From Xenorhabdus bovienii SS-2004 (GTDB lineage: Bacteria; Pseudomonadota; Gammaproteobacteria; Enterobacterales; Enterobacteriaceae): a stretch of 64,000 nt of DNA. The notes below the pieces were generated by a model that saw nothing but the letters and a program-made list of their open reading frames with translations, ran no database searches and was not told where the DNA came from. The DNA lies in assembly GCF_000027225.1 (NCBI RefSeq), contig NC_013892.1, positions 4,154,001-4,218,000 on the forward strand. Direction: 5' to 3'. Within the stretch, counting starts at the first letter, position 1. Each line of letters begins with the position of its first letter. A program made the translations under genes and the position numbers. Below, one piece after another: positions 39,384-47,273 of the stretch.

Positions 39384-39754
39384 TCGCTTTTCATGACCGA
39401 ATATTACAACGGCTTCCCGGCGTTGCCGGAATGCCCGATTCTGGTAGAGCTGAAGCGCTCATCTATCGGGTACAAAACCGTACACACTATGAAGGCATAA
39501 CAGATATTTTTGAACTTGCAGCGACCTATTGGGCTGCTATCGCTCGTGGTCATATTTTCAATGATGGTAATAAGCGCACAGCGTTTTTCGTTACCATGAC
39601 TTTTCTCTATCGTAATGGTATCAAGATCCGTGATAACGACAATACATTGGAAAACTTAACAGTAGATGCCGCTACGGGCGAGAAAACCGTTGACCAGTTG
39701 GCGCAGCACCTGCGCGAATTGGTGGACTATACTAACCCGAGCTGTAATCCATGA
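39356..39754 (+). CDS. doc: Doc-family toxin (Fic fold)
   Basis: A 132-residue death-on-curing toxin. Doc phosphorylates elongation factor EF-Tu and stops translation. The Fic-type active site is HIFNDGNKRTAF (HxFx[ND]xNKR, with the catalytic histidine) near residue 67, and the N-terminal WVSAQEVIAFHDRIL is typical of Doc. It is coupled to phd by a four-base overlap. The other phd copy at 42343 has lost its doc partner. Confidence 0.9.
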   Translation: MIWVSAQEVIAFHDRILQRLPGVAGMPDSGRAEALIYRVQNRTHYEGITDIFELAATYWAAIARGHIFNDGNKRTAFFVTMTFLYRNGIKIRDNDNTLENLTVDAATGEKTVDQLAQHLRELVDYTNPSCNP

Positions 39755-39892
39755 TAACAGCACGTTTTTTTGAGGATGCAAGGAACATCTCAATTTAGCG
39801 TGTACCCAAGGGTGTACCCCTAGAAAATATTGAATATCACCAATCCAGTAATGACAAGGCCTTACTCCCCATACTCAATGAATAAATTCAAT

Positions 39893-40003
39893 CGAATAGC
39901 ATTTCATAACATACCAGAACATATCACAAAGCCAGAATACACCTTGTTGTATCTGGCTTTTTTACTATCAGAGCATTGCAGAACGAATCACAGTAGCGCA
40001 TGA
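39893..40003 (+). repeat. Attachment repeat, copy B
   Basis: Near-identical to 29122-29232, including the CGAATAG of the yicC end and the terminator hairpin. It marks the junction between the satellite and the dinD unit. Confidence 0.8.
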
Positions 40004-40087
40004 CTATCGTGTACCACTAGGGTGTACCCCTAACTATCACAGAACCTATTTAGGGGTACACGGCTATTTTTTATTGGAGATTGCACA

Positions 40088-40139
40088 ATGCCTAAAATCA
40101 CAGATAAAGAGATCAGGGCATGGATAAAATCCGGCGAAA
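40088..40139 (+). pseudogene. Integrase gene remnant (N-terminal 17 codons)
   Basis: ATGCCTAAAATCACAGATAA matches the integrase start (MPKITDKEIRAWIKSGERR). After GER the similarity stops abruptly and the frame runs into unrelated sequence, so this is a deletion junction. Confidence 0.8.
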
Positions 40140-40140
40140 G

Positions 40141-40416
40141 GCGAAGTTACAGAACGAACCGGAAGCACTGTCAAAATTCACCGGTAAGTATATGGAATAA
40201 CACGATCCGTCATGGGAGTTCCTCGATGATGAAGAAAAAGCCCTGAAAGCCATGACATTTGCTGTTAATAACAATGATGCCAACGGCTACCGTGAAGCCA
40301 AAGATCACGCTATCAAGGCACTGAAAAAAATGGTTGAGCCGATGACGGAAGCTGAAATACAGGCCTTGATAGAGCGCACACGGCAGACCATGAACGAAAG
40401 CAATCTACACGATTGA
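40141..40416 (+). pseudogene. Broken reading frame of unknown family
   Basis: In the frame ending at TGA 40414-40416 the sequence reads KLQNEPEALSKFTGKYME, a stop (TAA), then HDPSWEFLDDEEKALKAM and on to QALIERTRQTMNESNLHD. The composition looks like genuine protein and the single in-frame stop may come from a CAA or GAA codon. The N-terminus is lost at the junction with the integrase remnant. I do not recognise the family. Confidence 0.5.
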
Positions 40417-40643
40417 TATATCCCATTCATGTCTGATAAGAGGTGTAATTCAATCATTGAGAAGTGAAGGGTTCGTTCCTAGCTTATAGTTACCAATACC
40501 ATATCAATATTGAGCTTGGCAAAAGGATAAGGAGTTTACGGAAAGGGTTATTCTTGGATGGCATAACAGTATTTGAATTACACTAAAGGTAAGCTATCCG
40601 TATTATCAATCTATACCACTAACAAATATGAGAGGTTCGATAC

Positions 40644-41468
40644 ATGGAGCAACACCACCAGCCATTTGAAAAAATAAAAAGAATTGATGAATCTGGTATC
40701 GAATTCTGGTCGGCTAGAGAGCTTTCTAAGCTTCTTGAATATTCAGAGTACCGTCACTTCACGCCTGTTTTAGAACGAGCTAAAGAAGCCTGCTCCCATA
40801 GCGGACACAATATTGAAAACCATTTCGAGGATGTCCTCGATATGGTCAATATTGGCTCAGGTGCACAAAGAAAATTAAAGGATATAATACTGTCTCGCTA
40901 TGCCTGCTATCTCGTTGTACAAAATGGAGATCCTAGCAAGCCAGTGATAGCGGCAGGGCAGACATATTTTGCGATTCAAACTAGACGGCAAGAGCTAGCA
41001 GATGATGCGACATTTAAAAGACTACGAGAAGATGAAAAACGGCTATTCCTGCGCAATGAGCTAAAAGAGCATAACAAGCAGCTAGTTGAAACAGCCCAGC
41101 GAGCAGGCGTAGAAACAAATATTGATTTTGCCATTTTCCAAAATCACGGCTACCAAGGTTTATACGGCGGACTAGACCAAAAAGCAATCCACCAGCGAAA
41201 AGGCTTAAAAAAATCACAACGAATATTAGATCACATGGGGTCAACAGAGCTTGCTGCTAACTTGTTTAGAGCAACCCAAGCCGAGGAAAAACTGAGACGA
41301 GATAACGTAAAAAGCAAAACACAAGCAAACCAGACTCATTTTGACGTTGGAAGAAAAGTAAGAGATACGATCCAAGAGTTGGGCGGAACAATGCCAGAGG
41401 ATTTACCATCACCCGAGAAAAGCATCAAACAATTAGAAACGATAGCAAAGAAAAAACTCAAAAAGTAA
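40644..41468 (+). CDS. dinD: DNA damage-inducible protein D
   Basis: A 274-residue DinD homologue: FWSARELSKLLEYSEYRHF at the N-terminus (BRO-N-like), YFAIQTRRQEL in the middle and HMGSTELAANLFRATQAEEK later, then a basic helical C-terminus. DinD of E. coli is SOS-induced and inhibits RecA strand exchange. In E. coli dinD lies beside yicC; here it is inside an integrated unit at the same site, which suggests it travels on elements that use this target. I do not see a consensus LexA box upstream. Confidence 0.88.
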   Translation: MEQHHQPFEKIKRIDESGIEFWSARELSKLLEYSEYRHFTPVLERAKEACSHSGHNIENHFEDVLDMVNIGSGAQRKLKDIILSRYACYLVVQNGDPSKPVIAAGQTYFAIQTRRQELADDATFKRLREDEKRLFLRNELKEHNKQLVETAQRAGVETNIDFAIFQNHGYQGLYGGLDQKAIHQRKGLKKSQRILDHMGSTELAANLFRATQAEEKLRRDNVKSKTQANQTHFDVGRKVRDTIQELGGTMPEDLPSPEKSIKQLETIAKKKLKK

Positions 41469-41629
41469 TCACATCGCTAATATGTGACTTTCATGATTGA
41501 ATACATTTCAATCATCCCATTGGTACACCTCGATTTAGCGTGTACCCAAGGGTGTCCCCTAGGAAATATTGAGTAGAACAAACTCAGTAATAGCAAGGCT
41601 TCATACCACCTACTCAATGAATAAATTCA

Positions 41630-41737
41630 ATAGGGTTTCATAACATACCAGAACATATCACAAAGCCAGCATACACCTTGTTGTATCTGGCTTTTTTACT
41701 ATCAGAGCATTGCAGAACGAATCACAGTAGCGCATGA
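41630..41737 (+). repeat. Attachment repeat, copy C
   Basis: Third copy of the yicC-end repeat, beginning AATAGGGTTTCATAAC instead of AATAGCATTTCATAAC, then identical through the terminator hairpin. It precedes the truncated integrase at 41823. Confidence 0.78.
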
Positions 41738-41822
41738 CTATCGTGTACCACTAGGGTGTACCCAAAGCACATTTAGAAAACCATTTTGGGTACACCCCCT
41801 ATTTTTCATTGGAGATTGCACA

Positions 41823-42210
41823 ATGCCTAAACTCACCGATAAAGAGATCAGGGCGTGGATAAAGTCAGGCAAAAGGTTCGAGGGGAAAGCGGACGGTAAC
41901 GGGCTATATTTACGTTTTAGAGAGGCTGACCGAATTCCATCATGGCGTTTCAGATATAAATTGGCTGGAAAGTCTAGAACCATGAACTTAGGAACGTATG
42001 CTGACCTATCACTAGCCAAAGCAAGAGAACTGACCAGAGAGCTATCAGCTCGTGTTGCTTTGGGCTATGACGTTGCCGGAGAGAAACAGGAACGCAAGGC
42101 CGAAGCGCTGGCAAAGATTGACGCTATAAAGGTATCAGACTTAGCAGCTGAATATTTTGAGCGCCAGATACTCCCACGCTGGAAACCCCCCGACATACTC
42201 CGAAGGCGTA
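41823..42210 (+). pseudogene. Truncated integrase gene
   Basis: The first about 130 codons are nearly identical to the integrase at 29317 (MPKLTDKEIRAWIKSGKRFE), with a four-codon deletion in the EAEKN region. At 42211 the frame jumps into the sequence upstream of the duplicated phd. The whole catalytic domain is missing, so it cannot recombine DNA, though the arm-binding domain could still be produced (140-codon frame to 42245). Confidence 0.9.
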
Positions 42211-42588
42211 TAGCGTGCGATTGGTTGCGTTATATGAAGATGTAAAAAAATCACCGTTAAAGGTGAGCCGTGCCGAGATCTGCGTTGTTGAATAATCACC
42301 CAATAAATGTACAATTAATATGTACAGATTTGGAGGAATATTATGCGTACATACACCTCAACTCAAGCCCGTGCCAACATCGCGGAAGTGTTGGACACAG
42401 CGGCTCACGGTGAACCTGTTGAAATCACTCGTCGAGACGGTAGTTCAGCGGTCGTTATCAGTAGAACTGAATTCGATAATTGGCAAAACGCTAAGCTGGA
42501 TGCAGAGTTCGATTCGATTATGCAACGTCATGGGCATACGATAGAGGCACTGACAAATCGATGATATGGGTCAGCGCACAGGAAGTTA
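42211..42588 (+). repeat. Duplicated segment with phd and doc start, copy 2
   Basis: Second copy of 39008-39383, joined on its left to the truncated integrase and on its right to unrelated sequence. Confidence 0.85.
42343..42564 (+). CDS. Orphan Phd-family antitoxin
   Basis: 73 residues, identical to the antitoxin at 39138 except for two positions (RTEFDNWQN instead of RAEFDAWQN). The promoter dyad and GGAGGAA ribosome-binding site are also copied. Its own toxin gene stops after nine codons, so it is a solitary antitoxin that could cross-neutralise the Doc encoded at 39356. Confidence 0.88.
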   Translation: MRTYTSTQARANIAEVLDTAAHGEPVEITRRDGSSAVVISRTEFDNWQNAKLDAEFDSIMQRHGHTIEALTNR

Positions 42589-42599
42589 CCCGACCATAG
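42561..42599 (+). pseudogene. doc remnant
   Basis: Starts MIWVSAQEV like the intact doc, then three foreign codons and a TAG stop. Only nine Doc codons remain. Confidence 0.85.
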
Positions 42600-42648
42600 A
42601 TTAATGCGACAGAACCCTTCTGATAATCTCATTCAAGATGAAGCAAAG

Positions 42649-42674
42649 CGGCATTATTTTTTAAGATAATGCCG
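42649..42674. terminator. Hairpin downstream of the MFS gene
   Basis: Perfect 9-bp stem CGGCATTAT/ATAATGCCG with an 8-base loop between the island end and the convergent MFS gene stop. There is no clear T-run, so termination is only suggested by position. Confidence 0.35.
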
Positions 42675-42711
42675 TTGATAATATTACAGGATAGATAAAC
42701 CCTGATTATCA

Positions 42712-44124
42712 TTACTTCCCAGCAGGGATTTTCGCTGATTTCCAGGCAGTAAATAATGCCAATAGTGGAGTAATGGCGAAGAGTAAAAATAGCCAATAAG
42801 AAGAGGAGGAAGCACCACTGACACCACCGGGTTGGTAAAACCCAAACACATTAACGGTCATACCCGCCAATGCAGAACCAAATGCGCTCGCAGATAGCTG
42901 AACGATGGTAATAGATGCCCCCCCGATATCTTTATCAGAATCGGCAGAAACCTGTAAGATGCGGGTCACAATGTGCGGCCAGCCAAAACCGACCCCAAAA
43001 CCAAATAGCCCCAGCCCAAGAATAAGCGGCAATATGGTTTGCCACTGACCTGACGATGAGCGCGGCAGCATAACAATCAGCAACACCATGCCAAGCAGCA
43101 TAAAGATAGGGCCACTCACAATGGAAAACCGCATCTTTGCCCCCTGCCAACCCGCGCTGAGTATTTCTGCAATCGTCCAGCCTACTGCTGCTGCTGCAAT
43201 CATATATCCGGAAGCCAGTGGAGATTGCCCATGCAGAACTTGCAGAAAATAAGGAACAAAAACGTCACTCGACAGGCCAATCACTAATAACAACATGGTT
43301 GTGAACAATACCAGATGAGGGGAACGTAAACTCAACGCATTCTGGGGCAATAGTTTCACTAGGGTACGGCGCTCATGGATAATCAATAACGCGATCAATA
43401 CCACCGCCGCAATGATACCACTAATATTGGTCTTCAGATCTTGTGACAAGCTACCTGCGGAAACCGCCATAACCGCAGCCGACAGCAGAAACAGCTGTAC
43501 AATCGGCAATGCCGCTTTGGTTTCATTCTGTACATTTTTTTTCGGTAAAATCAGGTAGGTAAATAAGGCATACAACAGCGTGATTGGCAACATGATGCCA
43601 AAAGCATAACGCCATGTGTCCATTTCAGCAAAAATGCCGCCGATGGCAGGCCCGGCTAAAGTCGCTACGCCCCACATACCAGAAATCAACGCCATAGCAC
43701 GAGGCCAGAGTGATTGAGGAAAAACCAGATTTACCATGGAATATGAAAGTGCAAACAGCAACCCACCGCCAAATCCTTGAATAGTTCTCCCAATCAACAT
43801 CACTTCCATCGTCGGTGCCAACGTACAGAATAAACTGCCTACAAAAAAGACCAGTGCCGCAATCAGATAGGATTTTCTCGCTCCCGAAGCTCTCAATAAT
43901 CGGGCAGAAAGTATCGCCCCAATAATTGATGTCACAACAAACAGAGTTGTATTCCAAGCATAGAGATTCAAACCTCCAATGTCGTTGACGACAGAAGGCA
44001 AAATGGTAATCGCAATTAAAGAGTTAATAGCAACTAATGCTACACCCAGTGAAAGCGCCATTGCATTCGCCGCATTTTTGCTGGAAAAAAGATCACTCCA
44101 ACTATTTTCCTCAGTTACTATCAT
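42712..44124 (-). CDS. MFS transporter, DHA2-like drug exporter
   Basis: About 470 residues with 12-14 hydrophobic segments, the layout of DHA2 (EmrB/QacA-like) proton-driven multidrug exporters of the inner membrane. RLLRASGARKSYLI is the cytoplasmic loop 2-3 motif and GFGGGLLFALSYSMVNLVFP contains the antiporter-type motif C region in segment 4-5. The ATG at 44124 has an AGGA ribosome-binding site; a GTG at 44142 is less likely. It is divergent from a Cys-rich HTH regulator that probably controls it. No membrane-fusion partner gene is adjacent. Confidence 0.82.
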   Translation of the reverse strand: MIVTEENSWSDLFSSKNAANAMALSLGVALVAINSLIAITILPSVVNDIGGLNLYAWNTTLFVVTSIIGAILSARLLRASGARKSYLIAALVFFVGSLFCTLAPTMEVMLIGRTIQGFGGGLLFALSYSMVNLVFPQSLWPRAMALISGMWGVATLAGPAIGGIFAEMDTWRYAFGIMLPITLLYALFTYLILPKKNVQNETKAALPIVQLFLLSAAVMAVSAGSLSQDLKTNISGIIAAVVLIALLIIHERRTLVKLLPQNALSLRSPHLVLFTTMLLLVIGLSSDVFVPYFLQVLHGQSPLASGYMIAAAAVGWTIAEILSAGWQGAKMRFSIVSGPIFMLLGMVLLIVMLPRSSSGQWQTILPLILGLGLFGFGVGFGWPHIVTRILQVSADSDKDIGGASITIVQLSASAFGSALAGMTVNVFGFYQPGGVSGASSSSYWLFLLFAITPLLALFTAWKSAKIPAGK

Positions 44125-44218
44125 GATTATTATCCTGAACACCAGTTGAGTTGTGAAAAGTCTTACGATAAATTAAACAAGATAAATCTTGGAATAAATT
44201 AATGTAGGGTTCAACAAT

Positions 44219-44875
44219 ATGTCAAGCATTGACTTGGAAAATAACATCATAACTGCACAGACTGTGAGCGAACGGTTATTGATGCTACTGAAAACACGAG
44301 GCGCCATGCAAGCCTCTGATGCAGGCAAAATATTGGGAACCTCTGGAGAAGCGGCTCGTCAACAATTTGTGAAACTGGCTAAAGAGGGTCTGGTTGAAGC
44401 AGAATCAGAAACGAGAGGAGTGGGTCGCCCTATTCAGCTCTGGCATTTAACGGACAAAGGCCACGCCCGATTCCCGAATACTCACGCAGAGTTAACGGTT
44501 CAACTGTTGACCATCATTCGCAGTCAACTCGGCGAAACTGCCATAGATTTACTCATCAACACGCGCGAACAAAAAACTTCTGCCAGCTATAAAATCGCGA
44601 TGGAAGGCGCTGCGGAGTTGCAGGAAAAAATTGAGCGTCTGGTCGCAATACGCAATCAGGAAGGTTATATGGCGCAATATTCGGTTCAGGAAGATGGCGC
44701 GATTCTGTTTATTGAAAACCACTGTCCTATCTGTGCAGCCGCCACAATATGCCAAGGATTTTGTCGGGCAGAGCTGAAACTGTTTCGGGAAATTCTGCAA
44801 GCCGAAGTGGAGAGAACAGAATATATCTTGAACGGTGCCCGACGCTGCGCCTACCGCATCACGCCATTGAAATAG
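44219..44875 (+). CDS. COG2345-type HTH regulator with conserved cysteines
   Basis: A 218-residue predicted repressor. The N-terminal winged helix has QASDAGKILGTSGEAARQQF and VGRPIQLWHLTDKGHARFP, the GRP wing typical of this group. The C-terminal domain has ENHCPICAAATICQGFCRAEL and GARRCAYRI, a set of cysteines like those that hold an iron-sulfur cluster in SufR-type regulators. It is divergent from the MFS exporter with about 95 bp between starts, so the shared promoter is a likely target. Whether a cluster is bound here is an inference. Confidence 0.75.
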   Translation: MSSIDLENNIITAQTVSERLLMLLKTRGAMQASDAGKILGTSGEAARQQFVKLAKEGLVEAESETRGVGRPIQLWHLTDKGHARFPNTHAELTVQLLTIIRSQLGETAIDLLINTREQKTSASYKIAMEGAAELQEKIERLVAIRNQEGYMAQYSVQEDGAILFIENHCPICAAATICQGFCRAELKLFREILQAEVERTEYILNGARRCAYRITPLK

Positions 44876-44882
44876 ACGGAAT

Positions 44883-44914
44883 AAAACCTACACGACTGGA
44901 AGCACGTAGGTTTT
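44883..44914. terminator. Bidirectional terminator
   Basis: Stem AAAACCTAC/GTAGGTTTT with a 14-base loop between convergent genes; the T-run of each arm serves one direction. Confidence 0.7.
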
Positions 44915-44937
44915 ATTCGCCTTAATTTCCGGTCGAT

Positions 44938-45861
44938 TCAACCAAATACAAAATCCATCAGTTCATCCTTGGTCGGTGCGCCATCAGAGCCAGAACGGCT
45001 GACAGTCACGGCCGCAACACGGTTGCCCAGCTCCACCGCATCACGCAGCGACATTCCCTGAGACAGCCCAGCCAGCATGCCGCCACAATGCGCATCACCC
45101 GCACCAATGGTATCTGCAACGTTGACCTGATAAGCAGGAATATATTCCGGTTCGCAGCCCGGCTGACATATCCACGCTCCCTCTGCACCAAGACGAACAA
45201 TGGCAGTGAACCCCCGCTCATTAACATAACGGCCAGCCTGTACCACTGGATCGCCGGCGCCACACAGCATCGCCGTTTCATCAAGATTTAAACTCAATAT
45301 TGTTCTTTCAGCAGGCAGTGCCTGAATAAACTCCCTATCTATATCAGGCAGACGAGGGCCAAAATCCAATACCAATGTCAGCCCTGAGGGAGAAGCCAGC
45401 AACCATTCACGCAAAACGTCTGCTTTTGGGTTTGCCAATTCATAGCCGCTGGAATAGATATGCCCCTGCTCCGGAAGCGGAATAGTCGCCAGAATATCGG
45501 CATTCCAACTATCGTCACAACCGGGGACAGAAACGTATATGCGCTTATCATCTGGCGTCATCATGGCAATGCACCAGCTATTGTCACGTTTTGGATGACG
45601 CAATGTCACTGTTAATCCGAGCATTTCCATCTCTTCTGTGACACGTTCTCCCCAAACACCATTACCCACGAATATGCCATTGATAACCGGAATTTGAAGA
45701 CGGCACAATGCCCGCACAACGTTGAAAGCACAGCCGCCTACTTGCCGATCAACTTCTTCAGCTTCCCAATATTCACCGCTGTGGGGTAATTCAGATAACC
45801 TGAGAACAATATCTCCTGTAGCCGACCCCATAACCACAACAGGCAGTAAAGGTACTTTCAT
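44938..45861 (-). CDS. PfkB-family carbohydrate/nucleoside kinase
   Basis: A 307-residue ribokinase-fold enzyme. It has the N-terminal di-glycine signature in RQVGGCAFNVVRAL, and the C-terminal anion-hole motif DTIGAGDAHCGGML (DTxGAGD with the catalytic Asp) near residue 252. The substrate is not evident. It overlaps the NCS1 permease gene by four bases, so kinase and permease are made together and probably import and trap a nucleoside or base-derived compound. The family members nearest in layout include pseudouridine and nucleoside kinases. Confidence 0.82.
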   Translation of the reverse strand: MKVPLLPVVVMGSATGDIVLRLSELPHSGEYWEAEEVDRQVGGCAFNVVRALCRLQIPVINGIFVGNGVWGERVTEEMEMLGLTVTLRHPKRDNSWCIAMMTPDDKRIYVSVPGCDDSWNADILATIPLPEQGHIYSSGYELANPKADVLREWLLASPSGLTLVLDFGPRLPDIDREFIQALPAERTILSLNLDETAMLCGAGDPVVQAGRYVNERGFTAIVRLGAEGAWICQPGCEPEYIPAYQVNVADTIGAGDAHCGGMLAGLSQGMSLRDAVELGNRVAAVTVSRSGSDGAPTKDELMDFVFG

Positions 45862-47273
45862 CTTGTATACCTACCCGGCATCAAATACAGACCATAACAA
45901 ATAAAACTGACAAAAAATGACAGGAGCAGGCCAAGACTGGAATTCGCAAAAATGCCAACTGCCCATGGACCACTGATGAAGTCATTTTTCGTCACCAGAA
46001 AACCGACAAATGCACCCAATAACCAACACAATACGGGGATCCATTTAATGCCACTATTTGAACCATCACCATTGTACAAGCTATCAGGACAATAACCCTG
46101 CTTACGGCGGACGACAATGTAGTCAAGTAAGAATATCGCCTCCCACGGAGCCAGAAACACACCGCAGAATAACAGGAATGAGACGAATGGCCCCATGAAG
46201 TCGCCAGTAACAAAAAGAAGATAAATCGCAAGAGTCAGAACAATAATGGAATCAATGGTAACAGCATGGATCTGTTTGACTTTTATCCCCAATGTCAAAA
46301 AGTTCAAGCTAGCAGAATAGAGGCTCAATACTGCCATTGTTACTATCCCTGCCGTTGCCGTCATCAAGTAAGGGATCACCATCCAATCCGGCAAAATCGA
46401 GCCAATTTGAGCGATAGGGTTCTCTGATGTGGGAAGATTGGGTAATTGAACAGAGAGCAGAATGCCCGCAAACAATAACAGCACCAAAGGAATCATTCCT
46501 CCCGCAGTGACTGCTGTAAAAATTCCCAATTTGGAAGAACCTTCGCTCTGATAGCGGCTGTAATCCGCTCCCGTAGCCGCCCACGCTATCCCCGTCCCCG
46601 CAGCAACCACCGAAACCGCTGGCAGGAATCCCGTTAACCAACTGCCGGATGGCATAGCTAGCACCGCTTTCCACTCTGTCGTAAACAGAATATAAAACAC
46701 GACAACCAGTGTCATCGCGCCAAAAACGTGGATAATCCAGCGCTGCATGGCAATGAGCATCTCTTTTCCCAGCAGAGTGACGCCAATTGACAGCCCTGCA
46801 AATAATATCATGCTGATCACGGTCAAAAGTGTACTTTCAGTGAGCCCGCAAGCCTGAAATAACGCAGAGAGTGTTAAAGTTCCAGTAACGATATTAATGG
46901 ACTCCCACCCGAGGGAGATGCCCCAGAAAATCATGGTCGGCGCAATATTTCCCCTGATGCCAAAAATGTTACGAGAAAGCGTCAGAGTTGAAGTTCTTCC
47001 CAGTTTACCGCTGAAACTGAGATAACCCACTAAGGCAAAACTGGATAGCCCTATCAATACCGCCAGTGCAGATTGTAGAAAAGAGAGTTTAAAGGAAACA
47101 ATAATGGCACCATAAATAATGCCAAGAATGCCAATGTTGGCGGCCGACCAGATCCAGAACAGATCCATCGGTGTACCCGTGCGTTCTGAAGGAGGGACAA
47201 TATCAATACCTGTGTGTTCTACCTTCCAGAATCCCTGATTATTCTGCTGTGTACCCATTACGTTTTCCATCAT
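45858..47273 (-). CDS. NCS1-family purine/cytosine-type permease
   Basis: About 471 residues with 12 hydrophobic segments and the NCS1 pattern: VPPSERTGTPMDLFWIWSAA at the N-terminus, GYLSFSGKLGRTSTL after segment 2 (CodB-like), and TGADYSRYQSEGSSKLG in the loop that follows segment 6. These transporters bring in nucleobases, nucleosides, hydantoins or related molecules with a cation. The start could be 47273 or the internal Met at 47258, each with modest ribosome-binding sequence. It is coupled to the PfkB kinase, and a divergent GntR regulator lies 566 bp upstream. Confidence 0.82.
   Translation of the reverse strand: MMENVMGTQQNNQGFWKVEHTGIDIVPPSERTGTPMDLFWIWSAANIGILGIIYGAIIVSFKLSFLQSALAVLIGLSSFALVGYLSFSGKLGRTSTLTLSRNIFGIRGNIAPTMIFWGISLGWESINIVTGTLTLSALFQACGLTESTLLTVISMILFAGLSIGVTLLGKEMLIAMQRWIIHVFGAMTLVVVFYILFTTEWKAVLAMPSGSWLTGFLPAVSVVAAGTGIAWAATGADYSRYQSEGSSKLGIFTAVTAGGMIPLVLLLFAGILLSVQLPNLPTSENPIAQIGSILPDWMVIPYLMTATAGIVTMAVLSLYSASLNFLTLGIKVKQIHAVTIDSIIVLTLAIYLLFVTGDFMGPFVSFLLFCGVFLAPWEAIFLLDYIVVRRKQGYCPDSLYNGDGSNSGIKWIPVLCWLLGAFVGFLVTKNDFISGPWAVGIFANSSLGLLLSFFVSFICYGLYLMPGRYTR

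Larger units (their letters stand above)
29122..39891. mobile_element. P4-like phage satellite integrated at the 3' end of yicC
   Basis: Bounded by copies of the yicC-end repeat. Gene content in order: tyrosine integrase, unknown gene coupled to it, AlpA/Vis-like regulator, unknown 279-residue gene, P2-type major capsid protein, gpO-type protease, P4 CI/P1 C4-like leader RNA, Icd-like gene, small gene, alpha-type primase/helicase, iteron cluster, Ogr/Delta activator and phd-doc. No terminase, portal, tail or lysis genes are present, so the element must depend on a helper, presumably a P2-like phage. Classical P4 borrows the helper capsid; this unit carries its own capsid protein and maturation protease. 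The yicC 3' end is also the known target of MGI-type islands mobilised by SXT/R391 elements. Confidence 0.85.
39892..41635. mobile_element. Second integrated unit at the yicC end, carrying dinD
   Basis: Lies between attachment repeat copies B and C. It begins with the integrase leader and the first 17 integrase codons, then a broken reading frame, then an intact dinD. Its right end (41533-41560, GTGTACCCAAGGGTGT) resembles the right end of the satellite at 39800-39825. With its integrase gone it would need recombination functions in trans. Confidence 0.65.

Noticed and set aside
40560..40643. LexA box upstream of dinD
   Set aside because: No CTG-N10-CAG match is present in the 200 bp upstream, so SOS control cannot be claimed from this sequence.
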